Part shown: in pieces, positions 48,436-57,400 of the stretch
How positions within the stretch are numbered: position 1 is the stretch's first letter
How the letters are laid out: the number at the start of each line of letters is the position of its first letter
From: Streptomyces cavernae
Lineage (GTDB): Bacteria; Actinomycetota; Actinomycetes; Streptomycetales; Streptomycetaceae
Direction of reading: 5' to 3'
DNA length: 64,000 bases
Assembly (NCBI RefSeq): GCF_004023625.1
Contig: NZ_RPDJ01000016.1
Span: 1 to 64,000 of the forward strand
Position numbers and translations under genes: made by a program
Notes under the pieces: model-generated
What the model saw: only the letters and a program-made list of their open reading frames with translations
What the model was told of the DNA's origin: nothing
Database searches by the model: none

Positions 48436-49707
48436 GTGTCTGCCTTGAAAATGACCGCTGCAATGGCGGCCAAGTCCGTGTCGCTGGTGACTTCCGCCAC
48501 ACTTCTGGCCCTTTCCGTAAGCGCCCCCGCATTCGCGGAGGAGAAGCCACCACAGCCGCCGGCCCGGATGTCGACGGTGGGCGGGGCACGGCTCGGCCAG
48601 GCGGGCACCCAGGTGACCCTGGGCGGCGGTGCCCCGGTGCTGCCGAAGGGGCTGTCGGCCCGCTCCTGGATCGTCGCCGACGCCGAGTCCGGCGAGGTGC
48701 TCGCGGCGCACAACGCGCACTGGCGGCTGGCCCCGGCGAGCACCCTGAAGATGCTGTTCGCGGACACCGTGCTGCCGAAGTTCCCCAAGACCGAGAAGCA
48801 CAAGGTCGCCGTCACCGACCTGTCCGGCATGGGCCCGGGCTCCAGCATGGTCGGCATCAAGGAGGAGGAGACCTACACGGTCCACGACCTGTGGCTGGGC
48901 GTCTTCCTGAAGTCCGGCAACGACGCCGTGCGGGTCCTGTCCGCGATGAATGGCGGGCTCGAGCAGACCGTCAGGGACATGCAGCAGCACGCCGAGGACC
49001 TGCAGGCCCTGGACACGCGGGTGGTCAGCCCGGACGGCTACGACGCCGCGGGTCAGGTCTCGTCGGCGTACGACCTGACGCTGATCGCCCGCTCAGGGCT
49101 CCAGAAGAAGGACTTCCGCGAGTACTGCTCCACCGTTCGGGCGCAGTTCCCGGGCGAGACCAAGAAGAAGAAGGGCAAGACCACCCGTGAGTCCTTCGAG
49201 ATCCAGAACACCAACCGGCTGCTGACCGGCGACAACGGCCTCCCCGCGTACCAGGGCATCGCGGGCGTGAAGAACGGCAACACCACCAACGCGGGCGCGA
49301 CCTTCACCGGTGTCGCCGAGCGCAACGGCAAGGTGCTGCTGGTCACCGTCATGAACCCGGAGAAGAAGGAGAGCAACGAGGTCTACAAGGAGACCGCCAA
49401 GCTCTTCGACTGGGGCTTCAAGGCGGCGGGCAAGGTGACCCCGGTGGGCGAGCTGGTGCCTCCCCGAGGGGTGAACACCGGTTCGACGGTGCCGAGCCCC
49501 GGGGAATCGGCGTCCTCGGCCGGTGGGTCCGGATCCGGGTCGGCCACCAAGCCCGTGGCGGCCTCGGCCACCGACAAGGCGGCGGGCGGGATGGGCATCG
49601 CGCTGGCGATCACCGGCGGTGTGCTGGTCCTGGTCGCCGCCGGAGGCTTTCTGATCAACCGCCGGTGGCCGCTGCCGGATCTGATGCGCCGTCGTCCGCG
49701 TCAATGA
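48436..49707 (+). CDS. dacA: D-alanyl-D-alanine carboxypeptidase (serine-type PBP)
   Basis: A 423-residue exported penicillin-binding protein that trims the last D-Ala from peptidoglycan stem peptides. A signal near 12-35 (SLVTSATLLALSVSAPAFA) precedes the catalytic domain: SxxK in APASTLKMLF, SxN in LKSGNDAV, and the third motif in GVKNGNTTNAGATFTG. The last reads KNG, not the usual KTG. A Ser/Gly linker and a C-terminal helix (MGIALAITGGVLVLVAAGGF) anchor the protein. The start GTG 48436 lacks a ribosome site; ATG 48451 and 48463 are in frame. Its last 53 bases overlap the convergent YihY gene. Confidence 0.9.
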   Translation: MSALKMTAAMAAKSVSLVTSATLLALSVSAPAFAEEKPPQPPARMSTVGGARLGQAGTQVTLGGGAPVLPKGLSARSWIVADAESGEVLAAHNAHWRLAPASTLKMLFADTVLPKFPKTEKHKVAVTDLSGMGPGSSMVGIKEEETYTVHDLWLGVFLKSGNDAVRVLSAMNGGLEQTVRDMQQHAEDLQALDTRVVSPDGYDAAGQVSSAYDLTLIARSGLQKKDFREYCSTVRAQFPGETKKKKGKTTRESFEIQNTNRLLTGDNGLPAYQGIAGVKNGNTTNAGATFTGVAERNGKVLLVTVMNPEKKESNEVYKETAKLFDWGFKAAGKVTPVGELVPPRGVNTGSTVPSPGESASSAGGSGSGSATKPVAASATDKAAGGMGIALAITGGVLVLVAAGGFLINRRWPLPDLMRRRPRQ

Positions 49708-50650
49708 CCTCGTCCGCCGGGTCCTCGTGCTGCGTCGCCGTCCAGGCGGCGCAGAACAGCACCAGCTTCGCCGTGAAGTTGATCCACAGCAGCAGCGCGA
49801 CGGGCACGCCGAAGGCCCCGTACATGGTTCTCGACGCGACGTCCCGCAGATAGCTGCTGAGAAGCAGCTTGAGGAGCTCGAACCCGACGGCTCCGACGAA
49901 AGCGGCCACGAGCAGCCGGCGCCGGGGCGGCTCGACACCGGGCAGCAGGGTCAGGACGTACAGCAGGAGCAGGAAGTCGGCGAGGACCGCCACCGCGAAG
50001 GCGGCGACCTGCAACAGGACGCCGCCCCAGCCGTCCTCGTCGATGCCGAGCTGCCGCGTCGTCCAGCCGATCATGGTGGAGGCGACGGCGGAGACGGCCA
50101 GGGTGACCACGACCGCACCGCCGAAGCCGACCAGGATCCCCGCGTCCTTCACCTTGGCCAGGACGGGGTTCTCCTCCTCGTCCGGCAGCTCCCAGACCGC
50201 GCGCAGGCACTCCCGCATCAAGCCGACCCAGCTGACGCCGGTGAAGACCAGCAGGCCGCCCGCGATGAGACCGACCGTGCCCGCGTTGTCCACCAGACCG
50301 CTGATGTCCAGCTGCTCGGAGATGCCCGGGATCTGGTCGGCGATCCTCTCCTCGAGCCTGCGCTGCCGGGAGTCGCTGAGCGTGGCGGCGGCGAGGGCCG
50401 CGGCGAGGGTGAGCAGCGGGAAGAGCGCGACGAAGCTGATGAAGGTCATCGCCGCGGCGAGACGGGTCCATTTCACCCGGTCGAGCCGCTCGTAGGAGCG
50501 CCATGCGTGCGTGGTCATCAGCCGCGCGAACCAGGGCCCAACCCCGGGGAGCCGTTTCAGCCAGTCCATGATCCGCCGCTGCCCTCCCTTCGCCGGTTCG
50601 TCACCCTTTCCGTCCTGCCCCGGCACCTGCGGCGGTATCCGGCGGGACAC
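49655..50650 (-). CDS. YihY/BrkB family membrane protein
   Basis: A protein of up to 331 residues with six helices in the YihY/virulence factor BrkB family (older name 'ribonuclease BN', now dropped). Marks: WTRLAAAMTFISFVALFPLL, SGLVDNAGTVGLIAGGLLVF, YVLTLLPGVEPPRRRLLVAA, YLRDVASRTMYGAFGVPVAL and WINFTAKLVLFCAAW. A short acidic tail follows. The start is GTG 50650 or ATG 50569 (MDWLKRLPGVGPW), the latter with GGGAGGG 12 bases upstream. Transport role unproven. Confidence 0.9.
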   Translation of the reverse strand: MSRRIPPQVPGQDGKGDEPAKGGQRRIMDWLKRLPGVGPWFARLMTTHAWRSYERLDRVKWTRLAAAMTFISFVALFPLLTLAAALAAATLSDSRQRRLEERIADQIPGISEQLDISGLVDNAGTVGLIAGGLLVFTGVSWVGLMRECLRAVWELPDEEENPVLAKVKDAGILVGFGGAVVVTLAVSAVASTMIGWTTRQLGIDEDGWGGVLLQVAAFAVAVLADFLLLLYVLTLLPGVEPPRRRLLVAAFVGAVGFELLKLLLSSYLRDVASRTMYGAFGVPVALLLWINFTAKLVLFCAAWTATQHEDPADEVIDADDGASDPAAATGG

Positions 50651-50878
50651 TGTGCAGGTACCCGGGGCGGGCGGGAGCGTAGCGGTTCGATAGCTGCTTT
50701 CCCTCAGGAGGGCCGCCGGAGCGCTTCCGCGGGTTGGGTGGGTCGGTGGGGCCGCCTTACGGGCGGGAGCCCCGCACCGTGGACCCTCACGGGCGGACCT
50801 CCGCGGATCCGGTGGACCGGGAGAGCGTCCCCGCTCCGTGATCCAGTTCCCAGTGGACCGGCGGAGCGTCCGCGGGCC

Positions 50879-51469
50879 TCAGTGGGCCGGGAGTGTGGTG
50901 TCGCGCTGCTCGGGTGCGCCGCCCTGTGGGGGCACCACGGTGCCGCCTCCGCCGAAGGCGAACTCGCGCAGCTTGCGCCACACCCCGTCGGCGCCCTGTT
51001 CGTAGAGGGCGAAGCCGGTGCAGGGCCACTCGGCCCGGTACTCGGCCAGTTCCTCGAACGCCCGGTCCATCGCCTCGTCGTCGATGCCGTGGGCCACCGT
51101 GACATGCGGGTGGTACGGGAACTGCAGTTCGCGTGCGACGGGACCGGAGGCGTCACGTACCTGCTTCTGCAGCCACGAGCATGCCTCCGCCCCCTCGACG
51201 ACCCGCACGTAAACCACCGGCGACAGCGGGCGGAAGGTGCCCGTCCCGGACAGCCGCATCAAGAAGGACCGCCCGGCCGCCGCCACCTCGGCCAGATGCG
51301 CCTCGATGGCGGGGAGTTGGGAGTCGTCGACCTCGGTCGGTGGCAGGAGGGTGACGTGGGTGGGGATGCCGGAAGCCGCGGGGTCGCCGAAGCCCGCGCG
51401 CCGCTCCTGGAGCAGGCTGCCGTGTGGCTCCGGGACCGCGATCGACACACCGATCGTTACGGTCCCCAC
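50879..51469 (-). CDS. 2H phosphoesterase (2'-5' RNA ligase family)
   Basis: A 196-residue cytoplasmic protein of the LigT/2H superfamily. The two catalytic motifs are THVTLLPPTE and HPHVTVAHG, each H-x-T. Between them lie FLMRLSGTGTFRPLSPVVYV and a helix SWLQKQVRDASGPVAREL. The GTG at 51469 has AAGGAG upstream; the longer open frame to 51610 is GC-rich repeat sequence. Substrates may be 2',3'-cyclic phosphates of RNA. The next 271 bases towards trpS hold only short repeats (CGGCTCGGTACTG about 2.7 times at 51651-51685). Confidence 0.88.
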   Translation of the reverse strand: MGTVTIGVSIAVPEPHGSLLQERRAGFGDPAASGIPTHVTLLPPTEVDDSQLPAIEAHLAEVAAAGRSFLMRLSGTGTFRPLSPVVYVRVVEGAEACSWLQKQVRDASGPVARELQFPYHPHVTVAHGIDDEAMDRAFEELAEYRAEWPCTGFALYEQGADGVWRKLREFAFGGGGTVVPPQGGAPEQRDTTLPAH

Positions 51470-51740
51470 GTCGTCTCCTTTGCAGTGCTGTGTGCTTCTT
51501 CTGTGTGGTACGGGCCCAGCCGTGCGCCACATGGGCGCGGGCGGCCCGGTGCCCGCATGGGTGCGGTGTCCCGCAGGGGTGCGGCGCCCGCGCTGACGCG
51601 GTGTCCGCACCGACGCGGTGTTCCGTACGGCTTACGACTGTACGGCGGTTCGGCTCGGTACTGCGGCTCGGTACTGCGGCTCGGTCGCGGGCCCCGGTGG
51701 TGGGCCACGGTGGTGACGGCTCGGTTCGCCTCGGTTCGGC

Positions 51741-52754
51741 TCAGTGCTTGGCCGGTAGGAAGCCGACGCGTTCGTACGCCTGGGAGAGCGTCTCCGCGGC
51801 GACCGCGCGCGCCTTCTCCGCGCCCTTGGCCAGGATCGAGTCGAGTGTCTCCGGGTCGTCCAGATACTGCTGGGTGCGCTCCCGGAAGGGCGTCACGAAC
51901 TCGATCATGACCTCGGCGAGGTCCGTCTTGAGCGCACCGTAGCCCTTGCCGGCGTACTTCTGCTCCAGTTCCCCGATACCTGTCCCGGTGAGGGTGGAGT
52001 AGATGGTGAGCAGGTTGCTGACGCCCGGCTTGTTCTCGGCGTCGAAGCGGATCACCGTGTCGGTGTCGGTGACCGCGCTCTTGACCTTCTTGGCGGTGGC
52101 CTTCGGGTCGTCCAGGAGGTTGATCAGGCCCTTCGGGGTCGACGCCGACTTGCTCATCTTGATCGACGGGTCCTGCAGGTCGTAGATCTTCGCCGTCTCC
52201 TTGAGGATGTACGGCGCCGGGACCGTGAACGTCTGTCCGAAGCGGCCGTTGAAGCGCTCGGCGAGGTCGCGCGTGAGCTCGATGTGCTGGCGCTGGTCCT
52301 CGCCGACCGGGACCTCGTTGGCCTGGTACAGCAGGATGTCCGCGACCTGAAGGATCGGGTAGGTGAAGAGGCCCACCGAGGCTCGGTCGGCGCCCTGCCT
52401 GGCGGACTTGTCCTTGAACTGGGTCATACGGGAGGCCTCGCCGAAGCCGGTGAGGCAGTTCATGATCCAGGCGAGCTGCGCGTGCTCGGGGACGTGGCTC
52501 TGCACGAACAGGGTGCACCGCTCCGGGTCGAGCCCCGCGGCGAGCAGCTGGGCGGCGGCGAGCCGGGTGTTGGCGCGCAGCTCCGCGGGGTCCTGCGGAA
52601 TGGTGATCGCGTGCAGGTCGACGACCATGTAGAAGGCGTCATGGGTCTCCTGCAGCGCCACCCACTGACGGACGGCGCCGAGGTAGTTGCCGAGGTGGAA
52701 CGAGCCCGCGGTGGGCTGGATCCCGGAGAGCACGCGAGGACGGTCTGAGGCCAT
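51741..52754 (-). CDS. trpS: Tryptophan--tRNA ligase
   Basis: A 337-residue class I aminoacyl-tRNA synthetase charging tRNA-Trp. HIGH-type motif HLGN is at residues 20-23 and KMSKS at 199-203. Further marks are GIQPTAGSFHLGNYLGA, QSHVPEHAQLAWIMNCLTGF, YPILQVADILLYQANEVPVG and EDQRQHIELTRDLAERFN. Length is typical. It looks like the housekeeping enzyme. Its ATG is 50 bases from the divergent sigma-factor gene. Confidence 0.97.
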   Translation of the reverse strand: MASDRPRVLSGIQPTAGSFHLGNYLGAVRQWVALQETHDAFYMVVDLHAITIPQDPAELRANTRLAAAQLLAAGLDPERCTLFVQSHVPEHAQLAWIMNCLTGFGEASRMTQFKDKSARQGADRASVGLFTYPILQVADILLYQANEVPVGEDQRQHIELTRDLAERFNGRFGQTFTVPAPYILKETAKIYDLQDPSIKMSKSASTPKGLINLLDDPKATAKKVKSAVTDTDTVIRFDAENKPGVSNLLTIYSTLTGTGIGELEQKYAGKGYGALKTDLAEVMIEFVTPFRERTQQYLDDPETLDSILAKGAEKARAVAAETLSQAYERVGFLPAKH

Positions 52755-52804
52755 GCGGCCATTCTCTCAGGTGCGGCCGGGAGGTCTGGAACAGGTGGGA
52801 ACCG

Positions 52805-53437
52805 ATGCCGCCCCGGCGGTGTAACAACTATGTGAGGACGCGGGAGGGGGGCCGCATCGTCGTAGACGAGGCCACGGTGATCGCGCGGGTACGGGCCGGT
52901 GATCCGGAGGCGTACGCGCAACTGGTGCGCGCCCACACGGCCATCGCGATCAGGGCGGCCAGGGCACTGGGGGCGGGCGCGGACGCGGAGGACGTGGTGC
53001 AGCAAGCGTTCTTCAAGGCCTACTGCTCGCTGGGGCGCTTCCGCGACGGCTCGGCGTTCAGACCGTGGCTGCTGTCGATCGTCGCCAATGAGACGAGGAA
53101 CACAGTACGGACGGCGGCGCGCCAGCGGACGCTGGCCGGCCGGGAGGCGGCCTACGCGGAGGCCGAGCCGCTGATACCGGAATCGGCGGACCCCGCGGTG
53201 GCGGCAGTGGAGACGGAGCGCCGGACCGCGCTGCTCAGCGCCCTGGAGCGGCTGAGCGAGGACCACCGGCTGGTCGTCACCTACCGCTACCTGCTGGAGA
53301 TGGACGAACCGGAGACCGCCGAGGCCCTGGGCTGGCCGCGCGGGACGGTGAAGTCCCGGCTCAGCCGGGCCCTGCGGAAACTGGAGAAGTTGCTGCCGGA
53401 TTTCCAGCCTCGGAAAGGGGGTGATGAGCATGAGTGA
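52805..53437 (+). CDS. ECF-type RNA polymerase sigma factor (module 3)
   Basis: A 210-residue group 4 sigma factor. Region 2: EAYAQLVRAHTAIAIRAARA, GADAEDVVQQAFFKAYCSLG, FRPWLLSIVANETRNTVRTA. Region 4: LLSALERLSEDHRLVVTYRY, ALGWPRGTVKSRLSRALRKL. The ATG is preceded by AGGTGGG. It is not closely related to the modules near 3-6 kb. Its stop overlaps the start of the membrane partner (ATGAGTGA). Confidence 0.93.
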   Translation: MPPRRCNNYVRTREGGRIVVDEATVIARVRAGDPEAYAQLVRAHTAIAIRAARALGAGADAEDVVQQAFFKAYCSLGRFRDGSAFRPWLLSIVANETRNTVRTAARQRTLAGREAAYAEAEPLIPESADPAVAAVETERRTALLSALERLSEDHRLVVTYRYLLEMDEPETAEALGWPRGTVKSRLSRALRKLEKLLPDFQPRKGGDEHE

Positions 53438-54392
53438 GCAGGATGAGGGGCGATTTCCGGACGACCGCGCGCCGGGTGACGCCGGAAGTGGGCGCGGGCG
53501 CGCGGGTGGTCCGGGTGGACCAGGTGGTTCGGGCGGTCCCGGCCGTCCGGGTGGACCGGGCCGTCCGGGTGGACCGGGCGAGGGCGAGGGTGTCCGGCTG
53601 TCCGAGGAGCTTCGTGCGCTCGGGCGGTCGCTGGGGCCACCGGGTCCGACGGAGACGGAGGCGATGGTCGAGCGGGTGCTGGACCGGATACGCGCTGAGC
53701 GGGTGCCTGTCCCGGTGGCCGAGCCGCCGGGCGCCCGTTCTTGGGTCCGTTCGCTGCGTCGGTGGGCGCGGCGGTTCCGGCGTTCGCTGATCGCCGCTCT
53801 GTGCGGGCTGCTGACCGTGCTCGTGCTCACGCCTCCGGTGCGGGCGGCGGTCTCCGAGTGGTTCGGCTTCGGCGGGGTCGAGGTGCGTCAGGATCCCTCG
53901 GCCGTGCCCTCTCCGGGATCGACCGTGCCCGGCTGTGGGCCCGCGGTGGTGTCCCTGGTGGAGGCCGAGCGGCGGGCGGGGTTCAAGCCGCTGGTGCCCG
54001 AGGCCCTGGGAACCCCGGACGCGGTGACGGTGACCCGGGAGCCGAAGAACCGGTTTTTGATCAGCCTGTGCTGGCGGGAGCGGGGGCGGACGATACGGCT
54101 GGACGAGTTCCCTGCCCAGCTCAGCCCCGGTTTCACCAAGTTCGTGCCGGAACCGCCGGAGCCGGTCACGCTGCGTGGCGCGGACGGCGGCAGCGATGAG
54201 GCGTACTGGATCGCCCGGCCGCACAACCTCCGCCTCTGGCTGATGGACAGCGGCGGCGACTTCTTCGTCCGCGCGGAGCGACCGGCCGAGTCCACGCTGC
54301 TGTGGGTGCACGGGAGCGAGCTGACCCTGCGGCTCGAGGGAGTGACGTCCCGGGAGCGGGCGGTGGGCATTGCGGAGTCACCGCTCCGCTAG
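53430..54392 (+). CDS. Membrane protein coupled to sigma module 3
   Basis: A 320-residue one-pass membrane protein. A collagen-like tract (GGPGGPGGSGGPGRPGGPGR, about 24-50) lies near the N-terminus. A cytoplasmic helix TETEAMVERVLDRIRAE, membrane segment LIAALCGLLTVLVLTPPVRA (about 125-145) and an external domain (FGFGGVEVRQDP; LVEAERRAGFKPLVPEALGT; LWLMDSGGDFFVRAERPAES) follow. It overlaps the sigma factor gene by 8 bases, and is the likely regulator or sensor. It has no zinc anti-sigma motif. Its TAG stop lies inside the left terminal repeat of the MITE-like element, so the last residues may have been altered by the insertion. Confidence 0.78.
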   Translation: MSEQDEGRFPDDRAPGDAGSGRGRAGGPGGPGGSGGPGRPGGPGRPGGPGEGEGVRLSEELRALGRSLGPPGPTETEAMVERVLDRIRAERVPVPVAEPPGARSWVRSLRRWARRFRRSLIAALCGLLTVLVLTPPVRAAVSEWFGFGGVEVRQDPSAVPSPGSTVPGCGPAVVSLVEAERRAGFKPLVPEALGTPDAVTVTREPKNRFLISLCWRERGRTIRLDEFPAQLSPGFTKFVPEPPEPVTLRGADGGSDEAYWIARPHNLRLWLMDSGGDFFVRAERPAESTLLWVHGSELTLRLEGVTSRERAVGIAESPLR

Positions 54393-54617
54393 GTCCTGTC
54401 GTCCAATTCCCGTCGTCCGCCCGGAGGCGGGCCGCGCGGCGTCAGGTGCGCGCTCTGGGGGCCCCGGCCGGAGGCTGGCGGAGTGCCGGGCGGAAGTCCT
54501 CGTACTGGATGTACTTGGGTTTTCGCCCGGTGCGGCGAGTGGGGGTCCCCCTGCTCGGAGAGCTTGGGGGCGGGCATGGCGTCGCGCGGCAGACGGGAAT
54601 TTGACGACAGGGCCTAG
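54389..54617. mobile_element. MITE-like element with 26-bp inverted repeats
   Basis: The ends are 54389-54414 (CTAGGTCCTGTCGTCCAATT then CCCGTC) and 54592-54617 (the complement). They match at 24 of 26 positions, including a flanking CTAG on each side that could be a target duplication. About 220 bases between the CTAGs carry no ORF that could be a transposase, so it would move only by an enzyme from elsewhere. I recall this terminal sequence as common in streptomycete genomes. It abuts the stop codon of the sigma-partner gene. Confidence 0.75.
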
Positions 54618-54889
54618 CACTGCCCGACGGGGCCGGAACGGGAAGCCGCCGGAAACCCTTGACGGTACAGCTCCGTCAGCCGCTCGGGGAGAGCTGCGGG
54701 AAGGTCGCGGGCGGGCCGCAGGAAAGCCTCCGCGGGGCCACGGGACAGCCGCGGGAAAGCCTCGGGAGGGCCGCGGAAAAGTCGTGGGAAATCGGTGGCT
54801 TCGGGTGGGAACCCCGGCGGGTCGGGCGGTGTACCAGGAATGACACACCGGGTGCGGACGGGCCGCACCCCGACCGGTTGGGGGGTCGT

Positions 54890-55540
54890 ATGCACAGGCA
54901 CAGGGTTCGTGAACTGGCGGCGGCAGGCGGGGCGTTGGCACTGGCTCTGGTGCTGCTGGGTGCGTCGTGGGCGTGGGCCGGCGGGCCGACGAGCGTGCTG
55001 CTGGTATCGCCGACCAGTTCGAAAACCGCGTCGCTCTACACCACCGAGGAGGACTACGACAGGCTGCGGGTTCTGCTCGACGAGAAGGCCGACGACCCCG
55101 GCAGCGAGCCGGCACCGCGGGACGGCGAGGACCTGGGCTACCAGATCAACGTCACCTGGCTGATCCACGACGTGTCACCCTGGCGGACGGACCAGGTGTT
55201 CCCGGACCCCCCGGGCGGGGACGGGATCTGGATACGCACGGTGATCAATCATTCGGGGAACGCGGACCGCGCCCCGGCGGGCATCTGGCACAAGGCACGG
55301 AACGCCGCCGAGCTGGGCTCGCTGCTGACGAAGCTCGATGTCATGGGTGAGGGCTCGTCGGTGTCGTCCCCGCCGCCCGTCTCTCCTTCGGCTTCCGCTG
55401 CTCCCCTGAAGGCCACGGCGAGCTCGGACGACGGCACCGACTGGTGGTGGGCCATACCCGGGCTGGTCGCCGGGGCGGCGTTGGCGCTCCTGCTGCGACC
55501 GCTGGCCGGTCGCCTGGCGGGTTATGCGAGGGAGCGGTAG
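54890..55540 (+). CDS. Membrane-anchored secreted protein, sigma module 3 neighbour
   Basis: A 216-residue protein with an N-terminal signal (ELAAAGGALALALVLLGASW), an external region of about 140 residues (VLLVSPTSSKTASLYTTEED, YQINVTWLIHDVSPWRTDQV, NAAELGSLLTKLDVMGEG), a Ser/Pro linker and a C-terminal helix (WWWAIPGLVAGAALALLLRP). The ATG has GGGGGG upstream. It follows the sigma/partner pair on the same strand, now separated by the MITE-like element and 270 bases of degenerate GGCCGCGGGAAAGCCTC repeats; it may once have been part of the same operon. Function unknown. Confidence 0.8.
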   Translation: MHRHRVRELAAAGGALALALVLLGASWAWAGGPTSVLLVSPTSSKTASLYTTEEDYDRLRVLLDEKADDPGSEPAPRDGEDLGYQINVTWLIHDVSPWRTDQVFPDPPGGDGIWIRTVINHSGNADRAPAGIWHKARNAAELGSLLTKLDVMGEGSSVSSPPPVSPSASAAPLKATASSDDGTDWWWAIPGLVAGAALALLLRPLAGRLAGYARER

Positions 55541-55599
55541 TCGTGACGGTGAGCAGCGCGGTCGACACGGGTTGGGGCGTGACCGACGAGGTGGGACAC

Positions 55600-55641
55600 G
55601 CCGCGCGGCGGCCCGGCTGTGGGCCGGAGCGGCCGCGCGGC
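55600..55641. terminator. Bipartite hairpin between convergent genes
   Basis: GCCGCGCGGC at both ends pairs over 10 bp, with an inner GGCCC/GGGCC stem around GGCTGT. It lies between the membrane protein gene and the convergent glyA. Confidence 0.6.
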
Positions 55642-55656
55642 GAGTGAGCCGACCGG

Positions 55657-57111
55657 TCAGCCGAGGTCGATCTCGGGGTACAGCGGGAAGCCGGCCACCA
55701 GGTCGCTGGCGCGGCGGGAGATCTCGTCGGCGATCTTCGGGTCCAGGATGTGCTGGGCCTTGGAGGGAGCGCCCTTGGCGGTGGTGCCGGGCTCGGCGGT
55801 GGTCAGAACCCGGTCGATCAGGGCGGCGATCTCGTCCATCTCGGCGGTGCCCAGGCCACGCGTGGTGAGGGCCGGGGTGCCGATGCGGATCCCGGAGGTG
55901 TACCAGGCCCCGTTGGGGTCGGCCGGGATGGCGTTGCGGTTGGTGACGATCCCCGATTCGAGCAGGGCGGACTCGGCCTGGCGGCCGGTGAGGCCGTAGG
56001 AGGTGGCGACGTCGATCAGGTTGAGGTGGTTGTCGGTGCCGCCGGTGACGAGGGTGGCGCCCCGGCGCTTCAGACCCTCCGCGAGGGCACGGGAGTTGTC
56101 GACGACGGCCTGGGCGTAGTCACGGAACTCGGGGCGGCGGGCCTCGGCCAGGGCCACGGCCTTGGCGGCCATGACGTGCGGGAGGGGCCCGCCGAGGACC
56201 ATGGGGCAGCCGCGGTCGACCTGGTCGGCGAGGGACTCGTCGCACAGGACCATGCCGCCCCGGGGTCCGCGCAGCGACTTGTGCGTGGTGGTGGTGACGA
56301 TCTGGGCGTGCGGTACGGGGTCGAAGTCCCCGGTGAGCACCTTGCCGGCGACGAGACCCGCGAAGTGGGCCATGTCGACCATGAGCGTGGCGCCGACCTC
56401 GTCGGCGATCTCGCGCATGATCCGGAAGTTCACCAGACGGGGGTAGGCGGAGTAGCCGGCGACGATGATCAGCGGCTGGAACTCGCGGGCGCTGGCGCGC
56501 AGGGCCTCGTAGTCGAGGAGGCCGGTGGCGGGGTCGGTGCCGTAGGAACGCTGGTCGAACATCTTGCCGGAGATGTTCGGGCGGAAGCCGTGGGTGAGGT
56601 GGCCGCCGGCGTCCAGGGACATGCCGAGCATGCGCTGGTTGCCGAAGGCCTGGCGGAGTTCGGCCCAGTCGGCCTCGGAGAGGTCGTTGACGTTGCGGAC
56701 ACCGGCCCGCTCCAGGGCGGGGGCCTCGACGCGCTGGGCGAGGACGGCCCAGAAGGCGACGAGGTTGGCGTCGATGCCGGAGTGGGGCTGGGCGTAGGCG
56801 TGGGCGGCGCCGAAGAGTTCGCGGGCGTGTTCGGCGGCGACGGACTCGACGGTGTCGACGTTGCGGCAGCCGGCGTAGAAGCGGCGGCCGACGGTGCCCT
56901 CCGCGTACTTGTCGCTGAGCCAGTTGCCCATGGTCAGCAGGGTGGCCGGGGAGGCGTAGTTCTCGGAGGCGATCAGCTTGAGCATCTCGCGCTGGTCGGC
57001 GACTTCCTGGCCGATCGCGTCGGCGATCCGGGGCTCCACGCCGCGGATCACTTCGAGAGCACTGCGGAAGGCGGTGGACACGGTGGAAGGATGCTCTGGC
57101 AGGTCGGGCAT
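55657..57111 (-). CDS. glyA: Serine hydroxymethyltransferase (long GlyA2 type)
   Basis: A 484-residue PLP enzyme interconverting serine and glycine with tetrahydrofolate. The PLP Lys is K278 in VTTTTHKSLRGPRGG. Other marks are MLKLIASENYASPATLLTMG, NKYAEG-equivalent SDKYAEGTVGRRFYAGC, VDMAHFAGLVAG and GGTDNHLNLIDV. It is about 60 residues longer than usual because of an insert near 125-180 (VEAPALERAGVRNVNDLSEA), typical of the actinobacterial second SHMT. The ATG at 57111 has GGAGG upstream; the open frame to 57201 is not supported. The 289-bp upstream region shows no obvious riboswitch. Confidence 0.95.
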   Translation of the reverse strand: MPDLPEHPSTVSTAFRSALEVIRGVEPRIADAIGQEVADQREMLKLIASENYASPATLLTMGNWLSDKYAEGTVGRRFYAGCRNVDTVESVAAEHARELFGAAHAYAQPHSGIDANLVAFWAVLAQRVEAPALERAGVRNVNDLSEADWAELRQAFGNQRMLGMSLDAGGHLTHGFRPNISGKMFDQRSYGTDPATGLLDYEALRASAREFQPLIIVAGYSAYPRLVNFRIMREIADEVGATLMVDMAHFAGLVAGKVLTGDFDPVPHAQIVTTTTHKSLRGPRGGMVLCDESLADQVDRGCPMVLGGPLPHVMAAKAVALAEARRPEFRDYAQAVVDNSRALAEGLKRRGATLVTGGTDNHLNLIDVATSYGLTGRQAESALLESGIVTNRNAIPADPNGAWYTSGIRIGTPALTTRGLGTAEMDEIAALIDRVLTTAEPGTTAKGAPSKAQHILDPKIADEISRRASDLVAGFPLYPEIDLG

Positions 57112-57400
57112 GACGGCCTCCGTCGACGTGGCGTTCGCTCGCGGTTCGGCCCAGGCGCACGGCACACAGTTCGCGGGCCGCTCCCCGATGGTCGGTCCCA
57201 TCCCAGCGCGCCAGTCACGGCCCGCGGGCCAGCCTACCCGGCGTCCCGGACCGCGGGTTTCCCCGGTCCACCATGCGGGCGACTCTGCACTGCGCCGGCG
57301 GGCGAGGTGGGGGCCGAGGCGGTTGGCGCGCGCACTCGAGCGGGTGGCACAACGACCATGGGCGGCCCAAGTACAGGCCGCCAGTACAGGGCCGCAGCGG

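Noticed and set aside
51651..51685. 13-bp repeat CGGCTCGGTACTG as a regulatory array
   Set aside because: Only about 2.7 copies in a GC-rich gap, with no promoter or hairpin context to support a function.
57112..57400. Possible riboswitch upstream of glyA
   Set aside because: I could not fit a known glycine, THF or SAM aptamer consensus to the sequence.
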